Assembly: GCA_002343775.1 (NCBI GenBank)
Contig: DDSH01000006.1
Coordinates: forward strand, 247,422-311,421
Reading direction: 5' to 3'
Source of the DNA: Anaerolineales bacterium UBA2395
GTDB lineage: Bacteria; Chloroflexota; Anaerolineae; Anaerolineales; Villigracilaceae
Length of the DNA stretch: 64,000 bases
Of this stretch, positions 15,966 to 24,197 are shown piece by piece. Every line of letters starts with the position of its first letter. The stretch's first letter is position 1. A program made the translations under genes and the position numbers. Under the pieces are notes generated by a model that was given only the letters and a program-made list of their open reading frames with translations, did no database searches and had not been told where the DNA came from.

Positions 15966-17090
15966 ATGGCGCAAACCAGCACGATGAATAAACTATCATT
16001 TCTCGACCGCTACCTGACCCTGTGGATATTTGTCGCAATGGGATTTGGTGTGGGAATTGGTTTTCTCTTCCCTGCAGGGGTGGCGCAATTCAATGAGGCA
16101 GTATCCGTTGGGACGAACAATATTCCGATTGCCATCGGTTTGATTTTGATGATGTACCCGCCGCTTGCGAAGGTGCATTACGAGGAACTGGGTGATGTCT
16201 TCCGTAATTGGAAGATTCTCGGATTATCACTGTTACAGAACTGGGTGATTGGTCCTGTACTGATGTTTGGGTTGGCGGTGATCTTTCTGCGCGATTACCC
16301 TGAGTATTTCACAGGCTTGATCCTGATTGGTTTGGCGCGCTGCATTGCGATGGTTATCGTGTGGAATGAATTGGCTCATGGTGATAACGAATATGCAGCG
16401 GGTTTGGTGGCGTTCAACAGCGTCTTTCAAGTCTTGTTTTACAGTGTGTACGCCTATGTGTTCATTACCGTCCTGCCGACATGGTTTGGGTTGAGCGGGT
16501 CAGTAGTTGAAATTACGATTGGGCAGATCGCCGAAAGCGTGTTTATCTATTTGGGTATTCCGTTCATTGCAGGCTTCCTGACGCGCTTCATCCTGATCCG
16601 CGTCAAGAGCAGGGAATGGTACTCAAAGGTGTTCATCCCCAAGATTAGTCCGCTGACATTGATTGCGTTGCTGTTCACCATCGTGGTGATGTTCTCACTC
16701 AAAGGCGACTTAATTGTGGAGTTGCCGTTCGATGTGGTGCGCATTGCCATTCCGCTTCTGATCTATTTTGTGGTGATGTTCCTTGTGAGTTTTTTTCTGG
16801 GAAAAACCATCGGCGCGGATTACTGCAAGACAACCACACTCTCTTTCACAGCAGCCAGCAACAACTTTGAACTGGCAATTGCCGTAGCGGTGGGAGTTTT
16901 CGGTCTGCGTTCAGGGGCGGCATTTGCGGCAGTCATTGGTCCGTTGGTGGAAGTGCCAGTGATGATCGGATTGGTCAATGTGGCGTTTTGGCTGCAGAAG
17001 AAATGGTTCGAGGGCGAAGTTTCATCCGCGCCGGAGATGCTCGCGGCGGCGCAGGAGGCATGTCCGCCGGATGAAAAGTTGGTGAAATAG
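15966..17090 (+). CDS. acr3: Arsenite efflux permease Acr3
   Basis: The 374-residue protein has ten predicted helices and Acr3 features: GIGFLFPAG, LMMYPPLAKVHYEEL, RCIAMVIVWNELAHGDNEYA (with the conserved Cys), and SNNFELAIAVAVGVFG. GGAGG precedes ATG 15966. It lies 42 bp after arsC and ends the operon, followed by a clear terminator. It extrudes arsenite using the membrane potential. Length and motifs are typical, and it should be functional. Confidence 0.93.
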   Translation: MAQTSTMNKLSFLDRYLTLWIFVAMGFGVGIGFLFPAGVAQFNEAVSVGTNNIPIAIGLILMMYPPLAKVHYEELGDVFRNWKILGLSLLQNWVIGPVLMFGLAVIFLRDYPEYFTGLILIGLARCIAMVIVWNELAHGDNEYAAGLVAFNSVFQVLFYSVYAYVFITVLPTWFGLSGSVVEITIGQIAESVFIYLGIPFIAGFLTRFILIRVKSREWYSKVFIPKISPLTLIALLFTIVVMFSLKGDLIVELPFDVVRIAIPLLIYFVVMFLVSFFLGKTIGADYCKTTTLSFTAASNNFELAIAVAVGVFGLRSGAAFAAVIGPLVEVPVMIGLVNVAFWLQKKWFEGEVSSAPEMLAAAQEACPPDEKLVK

Positions 17091-17104
17091 TTTCGATAAA
17101 AAAA

Positions 17105-17128
17105 CGGAGATCATTCTCCGCTTTTTTA
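17105..17128 (+). terminator. Intrinsic terminator of the arsenic operon
   Basis: CGGAGA and TCTCCG pair around a four-base loop and are followed by CTTTTTT. It lies 15 bp after the acr3 stop. The A-run on the other side could make it bidirectional. Confidence 0.85.
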
Positions 17129-17570
17129 TTCCTGTTTCGCAATCCATTGCCTGATTCTGGTTTAGATTTGATCACGAATCTGACGAAATTTTAAAAGATT
17201 CTCTTCATCTGTACCTTCGAATAAGGAGATTACTCGTTGAGTGAAAAAAATAAAATCATAAACGGTAGAGAATTAACGCTACCGCTGAAGTAAGTTGTGG
17301 CAGATTCTTGTAGTTCATACAAGAAGATTATATGGATTTATTACAAAAATTGTATGTATATTTTGCCAAATATCCGACGTAGAATGGCACTTTCTATACC
17401 TTGTCAGGAGCCGTGAAATAAAGAACAGTTGAGTGGACATAATCGTAACCATATACGTGGAGCTGCACAGGTGAGATAATGAAAAATTGAGTATCGGCAC
17501 TTCGACACCACCTTCTCAGTATCTTTGTCATATTTTGAAGTAGTGCTCACACCTTTCGTTGAGGAAACCA
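17129..17570. other. 442-bp AT-rich stretch without a supported gene
   Basis: Only short unconvincing frames are present. A small hairpin CGGTAG/CTACCG lies near 17265-17285. The stretch leads into a serine-recombinase relic and is probably decayed mobile DNA. Confidence 0.4.
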
Positions 17571-17697
17571 AAATGTCTTGCAGAGCAGCAATCTACACCC
17601 GGGCATCGTCCGAAATGCAGGGTGAAAAATCCAGCCCGCTTGAACAAGAAGCAGATTGTCGGCCTTGGCGGAAGAAAAGGGATTGCAATATGTAAAT
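17571..17697 (+). pseudogene. N-terminal relic of a large serine recombinase
   Basis: The frame reads CRAAIYTRASSEMQGEKSS, then PLEQEADC. This is the N-terminal catalytic block of resolvase-type recombinases (the catalytic Ser lies in TRASSE), after which the frame is disrupted and ends at a TAA. The DNA around it aligns with the larger relic at 45026-45970. It is a non-functional fragment. Confidence 0.7.
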
Positions 17698-17750
17698 CAG
17701 TTTCTGTCTAATGACATTCATATCAGTTTATTCAAAGGAGGGTACCTATC

Positions 17751-17850
17751 GAAGGGCGCCTCTCTAATTAATACAACTTTTGATTGATTAATAAATCCGC
17801 CTTTCTATTGATGACTTCTTAGTAAAAGTATTCTACACTTTCTTCATTAA
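17751..17850 (+). promoter_or_regulatory. Duplicated promoter region, copy A
   Basis: This ~100-bp block is closely similar to 20736-20836. Shared content includes ATTAATACAACTTTTGATTG, a second ATTAATA 20 bp after the first, TTGATGAC (possible -35) and GTATTCTACA (possible -10). It ends shortly before the Shine-Dalgarno of a CPBP gene. The paired ATTAATA boxes may be regulator sites. Confidence 0.55.
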
Positions 17851-17869
17851 AACCTACATGGAGGTAGAA

Positions 17870-18571
17870 ATGAATACTACAACTAATGAAAGAAGTACCA
17901 TTTGGCGAAGGATTTCAATAGTTTCGCTTCTATTGCTGGTGCTGGTTGGTCCGAACTTCGGTCCGCTCCCACATCTGCTTCGTCAGAGATTATCTCTGGA
18001 AGGTTCCGTTACTGGCGTTCTCATTTGGTTCTGCGTAGCCTTTATGATTATCCTTGCCGTAATTTTTAGGATGATTAAGAGCACGTCCACTGGCGAATTT
18101 CTTAAATCCCACGGACTAGGTGCGCCTTCTGGAATCGGTGCGAGCATTGCAGGACTAACACTGGGAATAGCATGGGCGCTTCTATTCCTATCCAGCATCC
18201 TTCAATTTGACCCGGACGCCAACCTAACACAGATCAATGGTTTCCGTGTACTGACTGCATTATTGGCAGCAGGCGGCGCACTATTAGAAGATTTAATTAC
18301 CCGCAGCTTCATAATGAATCAGTTGCATAAAATCGGTGCATCAAAATGGGTGCAACTGATTGTCTCCGCACTGATCTTCGCACTCTATCACACGGCCTGG
18401 GGCTTCAATCCCTTTTCATTTGCCTTTAGCATGGTTTATGGATTATTGCTGGGTGGCTTGTTCTTATGGGGCAAGCGCAGTCTTACGCCGGTCATTCTTG
18501 GACACAGCCTTGTTGTCCTCATTGCGGAACCCTTTGCAACGATGCTTATATTTCTGGCACCGGGTGCTTAA
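17870..18571 (+). CDS. CPBP-family intramembrane peptidase
   Basis: ATG 17870 follows GGAGG; an upstream ATG (17858) would include the Shine-Dalgarno itself. The 233-residue membrane protein has CPBP/Abi motif 1 as LLEDLITRSF (ED rather than EE), motif 2 FALYHT and a weak motif 3 (LGHSLVV, lacking the usual Asn/Asp). About seven helices are expected. CPBP proteins are putative metalloproteases for prenylated or bacteriocin-type substrates or immunity. It heads a plus-strand group with a two-component pair. Confidence 0.75.
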   Translation: MNTTTNERSTIWRRISIVSLLLLVLVGPNFGPLPHLLRQRLSLEGSVTGVLIWFCVAFMIILAVIFRMIKSTSTGEFLKSHGLGAPSGIGASIAGLTLGIAWALLFLSSILQFDPDANLTQINGFRVLTALLAAGGALLEDLITRSFIMNQLHKIGASKWVQLIVSALIFALYHTAWGFNPFSFAFSMVYGLLLGGLFLWGKRSLTPVILGHSLVVLIAEPFATMLIFLAPGA

Positions 18572-18648
18572 AAGTAAGTTCAAAATATTACCTTGCGATA
18601 TTCTAGACACAAAAAACACTGCCAGATATCGCAAGGTATAATGCCATC

Positions 18649-19842
18649 ATGACGAAAACACAAAAAAACAAAAACCCGGAGGTATGGGAACAATGGGATT
18701 GGGTGTGGCATTTTTCAGCCTACAGTTTTCTTATTTTGAACATCATATTTGTATATAACCGTGAACCGATAATCGTACACTTTTCGTTCTTTCTTGTTCT
18801 TTCTGCGGCATTGGGTTTATGGTACATCCCATTTATAACCATTTCAAATTTGCGCGTTTGGGATAATCCTAAACGTGGCGCACTTTATCTGGTACTAGGA
18901 TGGGCAATCTGGGGTGGTTTGATCTCACTGGCCGCCGATTCGCTTTTGCTGATAGGGATATTCTCTCCATTAATTTTTAGCAGATTCCCCATTCGATGGT
19001 CGATTGGAATAACTATTTTTCAGACTTTAGGTCTATATGTTCTATACATCATGTTATACCCAACAAAGCATTGGCTCACAATCCTAATGATCATCCTGGG
19101 GCTGCTGATCATCTCAACGATCATTGGTGCTTTTATTTCATCGATTTTAATACAGAGTACAAATCGCCAGCGTCTTATTGATGAGTTAACCCGGTCTCGA
19201 GCAAATTTGATGAGAGTTGAACGAGAAGCGGGACGATTGACTGAACGACAACGCATCGCTCGTGACATTCACGACACGCTTGCCCAACATTTCACGTCCA
19301 TTATCATGCATCTCTCTGCGGCAAAGCATGGCAATTTTGAGACAGTCCAAACGCATGTTCAACAAGCTGAAGAAGCTGCACGTGAAGGGCTTGACGAGAT
19401 CCGCAGAATTGTTTGGGACATGCAACCTGAACAATTTGAAAAGGCTTCTCTTATCGAAGCTATTGAAGAATTAGCGGCACGTTGGTCTGCAGAAAACAAT
19501 ATACAGGTAAAGATGAAAGTGACAGGTAATCCGCGCTCCCTTGCATCAGCTACCGAAACGGCACTACTCCGCATTTCACAGGAAGCCATGCAGAATATAA
19601 ATAAACATGCTCAAGCTAAAAACGTCAATATCACCTTTTCATTTATGGAAGATATATTTGTGATGGATATCGCCGATGATGGACTGGGGTTTGACCCTTC
19701 AAAAAGCAAGAATGGTTTCGGAATGAAAACAATGCGAGATAGAGCAGAAGAACTGAATGGAACACTAACCATAGAAAGTGAGCGAGGAAATGGAACAGCA
19801 ATAGCTGTTTCTATTCCTATTTCAGAAGAAAATGACGATTAA
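18649..19842 (+). CDS. Sensor histidine kinase, HisKA_3 type, with membrane N-terminus
   Basis: The 397-residue kinase has an N-terminal bundle of five or six hydrophobic segments (~20-165) without an extracellular domain. A linker leads to the HisKA_3 site (RQRIARDIHDTLAQHF) and a HATPase domain (MDIADDGLGFD, GMKTMRDRAEELNG). Such intramembrane-sensing kinases (LiaS/DesK-like architecture) often detect membrane or envelope stress. Its stop overlaps the regulator start by 11 bases, so the pair is coupled. Confidence 0.9.
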   Translation: MTKTQKNKNPEVWEQWDWVWHFSAYSFLILNIIFVYNREPIIVHFSFFLVLSAALGLWYIPFITISNLRVWDNPKRGALYLVLGWAIWGGLISLAADSLLLIGIFSPLIFSRFPIRWSIGITIFQTLGLYVLYIMLYPTKHWLTILMIILGLLIISTIIGAFISSILIQSTNRQRLIDELTRSRANLMRVEREAGRLTERQRIARDIHDTLAQHFTSIIMHLSAAKHGNFETVQTHVQQAEEAAREGLDEIRRIVWDMQPEQFEKASLIEAIEELAARWSAENNIQVKMKVTGNPRSLASATETALLRISQEAMQNINKHAQAKNVNITFSFMEDIFVMDIADDGLGFDPSKSKNGFGMKTMRDRAEELNGTLTIESERGNGTAIAVSIPISEENDD

Positions 19843-20461
19843 CATAATAATTACTGATGACCACCCTGTTGTCCGCAGTGGGTTGCGAGCTTTATTGTTA
19901 TCACAACCGGATTTTGATATAGTCGCTGATGCCGAAAATGGCGAAGAGGCTGTCAGCCTAGCAATCTCGCTAGTCCCAGATTTAATTCTCATGGACCTGC
20001 AAATGCCCAATTTAGATGGACTAGGTGCAATAAAACTTATTCGAGACAAGTTGCCAAAGGTAAATATTTTAGTACTTACTACTTATGAAACAGATGCAGA
20101 CATATTGCCAGCACTCGAATCTGGAGCCATAGGTTATTTACTAAAAGACACTCCCCCTGAACAACTATTTCAAGCGATTCGCAATGCAGCAAGGGGCGAG
20201 ATGGCACTAGCGCCGCGTATAGCAGAAAGAGTAACACAGCGCTTGATAAATTCTTCTAAAAATACATTGAGCAGCCGTGAAATTGAAGTATTGGAGCTTG
20301 CATCCCAAGGTAATTCTAATAGTGCGATTGCAAAAAAATTATTTATTACTGAAGCAACTGTTAAATCTCATTTCGTCCATATCTTTTCTAAATTGGGAGT
20401 AGCTGACCGCACAGCAGCAGTAACCGAAGCATTAAAAAAGAAGATCATTAAAATATTATAG
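19832..20461 (+). CDS. NarL/LuxR-type response regulator
   Basis: The 209-residue regulator has receiver residues IITDDHPVVRSG, LILMDLQMPNLDG (phospho-Asp) and LTTYETDADI/YLLKDTPPE. The LuxR helix-turn-helix follows (LSSREIEVLELASQGNSNS, TVKSHFVHIFSKLGV). It is coupled to the preceding kinase. The duplicated promoters before 17870 and 20850, which bracket the pair, are natural candidate targets. Confidence 0.9.
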   Translation: MTINIIITDDHPVVRSGLRALLLSQPDFDIVADAENGEEAVSLAISLVPDLILMDLQMPNLDGLGAIKLIRDKLPKVNILVLTTYETDADILPALESGAIGYLLKDTPPEQLFQAIRNAARGEMALAPRIAERVTQRLINSSKNTLSSREIEVLELASQGNSNSAIAKKLFITEATVKSHFVHIFSKLGVADRTAAVTEALKKKIIKIL

Positions 20462-20735
20462 TTTATGAAATCCACATCCTTTGTAGAGAAGGGGGCAGAC
20501 ATCATCACAGCCTCTCATCCTTCTTCACAAGACATTTCTTGCAAGCTTGTGTCGCTAATCTGTGATGCGCTGATAATCTTTCTCAATTTCTCGGTTATCG
20601 ATCGGCTGCCTGTTGGTGGAGTGGCGGTCCGCTCGAAACCGAAGACATCGTGACTTTTGGGAATTTTTAGGGGCTTTGGCGATAATCAGCTGGCTAGAGT
20701 GACCCTTCATCGACACCAGGTTGGGTTGGATTATT
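20462..20735. other. Stretch without a convincing gene
   Basis: Frames of up to ~60 codons exist on either strand, but none has a Shine-Dalgarno or recognisable motif. It separates the regulator gene from the second copy of the duplicated promoter, and may be remnant DNA. Confidence 0.35.
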
Positions 20736-20836
20736 GAAGGGTACTTCTCAAATTAATACAACTTTTGATTGATTGATAAATCCATCTATTTCTTGATGAC
20801 ATCCCAATAATGGTATTCTACAATTCCTTCATCAAA
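20736..20836 (+). promoter_or_regulatory. Duplicated promoter region, copy B
   Basis: This is the counterpart of 17751-17850. It has AATTAATACAACTTTTGATT, TTGATGAC and GGTATTCTACA in the same order and spacing, ending just before the ribosome-binding site of the 20850 gene. Conservation over ~100 bp beside unrelated coding sequences points to a shared control signal or a recent duplication. Confidence 0.55.
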
Positions 20837-20849
20837 AAGGAGAGACAAA

Positions 20850-21227
20850 ATGGAACAGAACAAATCAATCAGCAGCGGCACAAATCAACCTTCCAGCATT
20901 TGGATTGGACTGGTGCTTATCTTTGGCGGAGCAATTATCCTGCTCAATCAACTTAACATCCTGCCTTTCATATTGAATTGGTGGGCACTCTTGATCCTTT
21001 TCCCCGCCTTTGGCACGCTTATCAATGCATACAACCGCTACCGTTCCACGAATGACTTATTTGAAATGGGTGTGATGATACCCGCATTGGTCGGTCTGTT
21101 CATGCTTCTGCTGTTCGTGAGCCTGCTTTTTGGCAATGCCGTCGATCTGAACTTGAAGGTGTACTGGCCCATCATCCTCGTTGTCCTCGGTCTGGGTTTG
21201 ATCATTGGTCACTGGCGAAGATCGTAA
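20850..21227 (+). CDS. Small four-helix membrane protein (DUF5668/LiaF-like)
   Basis: The 125-residue protein follows AAGGAGAG. It has a polar N-terminus, then four hydrophobic segments (IWIGLVLIFGGAIILLNQL, WWALLILFPAFGTLI, VGLFMLLLFVSLLFGN, YWPIILVVLGLGLII). The W-P-x-x-L(I/V) pattern recurs in LiaF-like membrane modules, including 29982-30551 and 30553-31518 here. Function unknown; often linked to envelope-stress two-component systems, and one lies just upstream. Confidence 0.65.
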   Translation: MEQNKSISSGTNQPSSIWIGLVLIFGGAIILLNQLNILPFILNWWALLILFPAFGTLINAYNRYRSTNDLFEMGVMIPALVGLFMLLLFVSLLFGNAVDLNLKVYWPIILVVLGLGLIIGHWRRS

Positions 21228-21251
21228 GCATAAGTTTTACAGGAGCGATTT

Positions 21252-21483
21252 ATGGAAGCCATTCTCGAACTGCCCAGGATCCTCTTCACTTTGCCCGCAC
21301 CCGATCTTTTACTGCTCGATTGGAATCTCTACGGTTCTCCCACCCAGAAACTTGCCAGCTACTTCGAAGGGCATACCCACGCCTGAGCATTGTCTCGCTC
21401 AGCGTGGATGCGCTAGACGAAACCTCAGCCAAAGATGCCGAAAACGGAGGCTTTACTGCTGTGGTACTAAGTTTTGATGCCTG
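21252..21483 (+). pseudogene. Relic of a receiver-domain protein
   Basis: The segment PDLLLLDWNLYGSP followed, after a frameshift, by LSIVSLSVDALDE closely resembles the intact receiver protein at 29579 (PDLLLMDWRLYGSP, LKIVLLSVDERDE). The N-terminal part is missing and the frame is broken. With the membrane gene before it, it looks like a degraded paralogue of the 29579-30551 receiver plus membrane-protein pair. Confidence 0.65.
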
Positions 21484-21523
21484 AATTTATACCCATATGT
21501 ATGACGTATGCCATACTGAGGGC
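21483..21523 (+). repeat. Dispersed TTTATACCCG element, copy R2
   Basis: It reads GAATTTATACCCATATG, TATGACGTATGCC, CTGAGGGC. It is the most divergent of the three copies. It lies exactly between the convergent ends of the receiver relic and pepD. Confidence 0.45.
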
Positions 21524-21524
21524 A

Positions 21525-22985
21525 TTATCCTGAGGATTTAGGAGACAAGAAATTTACAGCCAATAAAGTCTTAAGAAAGTTCCAAGTCTTCGCCAGCGAC
21601 GGCACATACAACCGCTCATCTGGCGAATGCAGATCCCTGATCGTCGGACCCATCGAGATCGTATCCAGCCCACCGCAGCGGTCGCTGATGATTCCGCATT
21701 CGAGTCCGCCGTGGGTGAGTTCCACTTTTGGTTCTTCTTCGATGACGGATCGATAAGTTTCGACGCATTGCTTGAGGAGCGGGGATTTCATGTTGGGCTG
21801 CCAGGGAGGGAACATCTTCGTTCTTTCGGTCTTTGCGCCTGCCAGCCATGCGACAGTTTCGACTCGTCTGGTGATTTCTTCCAATCTCGAAAAGACCGAA
21901 CTGCGATGGTTCGAGACAATGGACAGACCATCTTCTTTCAATTCCATCACGCCGATGTTGTTGGACGTTTCCACAAAAGTGGGCATATCTGCGGACATAG
22001 ACGAAACGCCATGTGGCAATGCCGTCAGCAAGTGGATCGCTGCTTGAGTTTCAGCCTGGCTGATGGCTCGAATAGATTTGCTGTTGATTGCGTTCAGAGA
22101 AAGCACAAGCCCTGCTTCTGTTTTAGCGAGTTCACTTTGAACGGTTGCTTGCAGAGCGGAAAAAACTTCTTTGCAAAATTCTGCTTTGTCATTCGGGCAG
22201 ACGAACACCGCTTCTGCATCACGTGGAATGGCATTACGCGCCGTTCCGCCTTTGAGCGTGGATATTCGAATGGGAATATTGCGTTGAATTTCATCTAACA
22301 GGCGGGTAATGAGTTTATTGGCGTTCGTGCGGAATTTGTTGATATCTTCGCCCGAATGCCCGCCCTGCAACCCGCTGACCTTTAATTCAAATACAACTTC
22401 ATCGTGCTTCTGCATCTCCCATGTGACTGGCAATGTGATATTCACACTTCCACCGCCCGCACAGCCGACAGTGAACACGCCTTCGGTTTCCGAGTCTATG
22501 TTGATGAGTGTCTTGCCAGAAAGCAGTGACGGGTCGAGATTGTCTGCGCCGCCCAATCCCTGTTCTTCCTCCACCGTCAGCAGCAATTCCAGCGGTGGGT
22601 GCTTGACGGATTCATCTTCCACGATGGACATCATCAGCGCAATGCCAATGCCGTTGTCGGCGCCGAGAGTGGTGCCGTTGGCGCGAATCCAATCTCCATC
22701 GCGGATGAGTTGAATCGGGTCACGTTCAAAATCGTGCGTGGTCTCATTCGTCTTTTGCCAGACCATGTCCATGTGACCTTGCAGGATGAGCGTGGGACGA
22801 TCTTCGTAGCCCGCGCTGGCAGGGACATAGATGGCCAAATTCCCTGCCGCGTCTGCCTTGGAAGTGCAGTTGTGTTCTGCCGCCCATGAGATGAGCCAGT
22901 TGCGAATCCCCGCTTCGTATTTGGTGCCACGCGGGATGGAGGATACTTTTTCAAAATTCTTGAGGATGAGTTCAGTGGGGTTCAT
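21525..22985 (-). CDS. pepD: Aminoacyl-histidine dipeptidase PepD (M20 family)
   Basis: The 486-residue protein is full length for the beta-Ala-His dipeptidase group. Metal and catalytic landmarks are LILQGHMDMVWQK (His ligand and following Asp), GTTLGADNGIGIALM (bridging Asp), TVEEEQGLGGADN (catalytic Glu pair) and THGGLECGII (His). The lid dimerisation domain includes GLQGGHSGEDINK. It is cytosolic and hydrolyses Xaa-His and other dipeptides with two zinc ions. It is a single gene between relics, with no operon partners. Confidence 0.93.
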   Translation of the reverse strand: MNPTELILKNFEKVSSIPRGTKYEAGIRNWLISWAAEHNCTSKADAAGNLAIYVPASAGYEDRPTLILQGHMDMVWQKTNETTHDFERDPIQLIRDGDWIRANGTTLGADNGIGIALMMSIVEDESVKHPPLELLLTVEEEQGLGGADNLDPSLLSGKTLINIDSETEGVFTVGCAGGGSVNITLPVTWEMQKHDEVVFELKVSGLQGGHSGEDINKFRTNANKLITRLLDEIQRNIPIRISTLKGGTARNAIPRDAEAVFVCPNDKAEFCKEVFSALQATVQSELAKTEAGLVLSLNAINSKSIRAISQAETQAAIHLLTALPHGVSSMSADMPTFVETSNNIGVMELKEDGLSIVSNHRSSVFSRLEEITRRVETVAWLAGAKTERTKMFPPWQPNMKSPLLKQCVETYRSVIEEEPKVELTHGGLECGIISDRCGGLDTISMGPTIRDLHSPDERLYVPSLAKTWNFLKTLLAVNFLSPKSSG

Positions 22986-23102
22986 GATGTTTTCCTAACT
23001 CGTACAAGCCGAAAAAGATTTGATCACCAAGACACCAAGACACGACGGCTCAAAGAGAAAAAACTTTGTGACTTCGAGCCTTCGTGGTTAGTTTTCAGAT
23101 TC

Positions 23103-23385
23103 CTATAGCGTGATGAGCACAATTGCCAGCATGGCAATTGCGATTCCAAGGCGCTGCATGCCGATGATCTTTTCGCGCAGGAACAACCACGCCAGCATAA
23201 CAGTTGCGCCAGAATAAAGCGAGCCGAGCACGGCGGCAATGTCCATGCGACCCGATTGCACGGCGAGGACGTAGAACAAACTTCCCAGCACATCGGCGCT
23301 GATGTTGAGGATGACCATCGGAAGAATCGGGCGGGAGGGGAAGAAATATCAGCGACCAGCCCGAGAGCATTTTGGGTGTGTTCAT
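23103..23385 (-). pseudogene. EamA/DMT transporter relic
   Basis: An ATG overlaps the stop of the upstream CPBP gene (ATGA) and encodes MNTPKMLSGWSLIFLPLPPD. The frame then shifts into a 71-residue block (SADVLGSLFYVLAVQSGR, LGSLYSGATVMLAWLFLREK) typical of the last helices of EamA drug/metabolite transporters. Most of the ten-helix protein is missing, so this is a deletion product. Confidence 0.6.
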
Positions 23386-24194
23386 GGTTCTTTCAGGAAG
23401 TCTGGCAGTGTACGGGATAAATATTTCCACCCGAATAGGGTTATCAAAAGAATTGCCATGATCCAATTCATTATGGCGTTGATGGTGAGTTTGATGATGT
23501 CGCCCTCATACAAGCCCAACGGCACGATATATTCCGCAACATCCAACATCATGTGGAACACGATGGCAATTAGCAGACTTCCATCCGTGTTGTTATATAA
23601 CCAGGTAAAGATGATTGTTGCAGGAATGACGATAAGAACGTACAGGACGGGAAACTTACCAAGAATGCTGATATTTGCGGCATGGAAATGCCACAATGCC
23701 CAGACCAGTCCCAGGACAAAACTAGATGTCAATGCGCTCCAGCGAGTCTGCAAGCGGGGCAGGGCAAAGCCGCGCCAGCCTGTTTCTTCGCCGAAGCCGC
23801 GCACGAGGTTGACGAGGATCAGTCCAATTAGAATGACGGCGGGATGTCCTTCTGGTACACCCTCCGCATGGAAGAAGCGAGGCGCTTCGCGGGTGAACAT
23901 CCAATTGAATACGAGGATCGTGAGATGCATAGCGATAGGGTAAGCGAAGACGAAAATCCACCAGCCGATGCCGACATTCCATTTCTTGATGGGTTTCAAG
24001 AGATTGGGTATCCCATTCTTACCCTGTTCGAAAAACACAGCAATTATAGCGGCGAGGGCGGGTCCGAGCAGGATAAGGATTGTGCCGAGGATCGTGAGCG
24101 CGGGGATAGTATCCAGGCTAGTATTGAGCCACGATGCACCCCATGTAATTCCATAGGTGAGGAGGAAGAACAGAGATACCGCAGTTTTTTTCAT
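23382..24194 (-). CDS. CPBP-family intramembrane peptidase
   Basis: The 270-residue membrane protein has all three motifs: VRGFGEETGWRGFALPRL (EExxxR), LVWALWHFHA (FxxxH-like, here with Trp), and AIVFHMMLDVAEY (HxxxD). Eight hydrophobic segments are visible. It follows another CPBP gene by three bases and overlaps the EamA relic, in a minus-strand run starting at the 26187 hydrolase. The substrate is unknown. Confidence 0.85.
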   Translation of the reverse strand: MKKTAVSLFFLLTYGITWGASWLNTSLDTIPALTILGTILILLGPALAAIIAVFFEQGKNGIPNLLKPIKKWNVGIGWWIFVFAYPIAMHLTILVFNWMFTREAPRFFHAEGVPEGHPAVILIGLILVNLVRGFGEETGWRGFALPRLQTRWSALTSSFVLGLVWALWHFHAANISILGKFPVLYVLIVIPATIIFTWLYNNTDGSLLIAIVFHMMLDVAEYIVPLGLYEGDIIKLTINAIMNWIMAILLITLFGWKYLSRTLPDFLKEP

Positions 24195-24197
24195 TTT

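Noticed and set aside
20465..20653. 62-codon frame after the 19832 regulator
   Set aside because: It has no ribosome-binding site and no domain-like pattern; the opposite strand gives equally plausible short frames.
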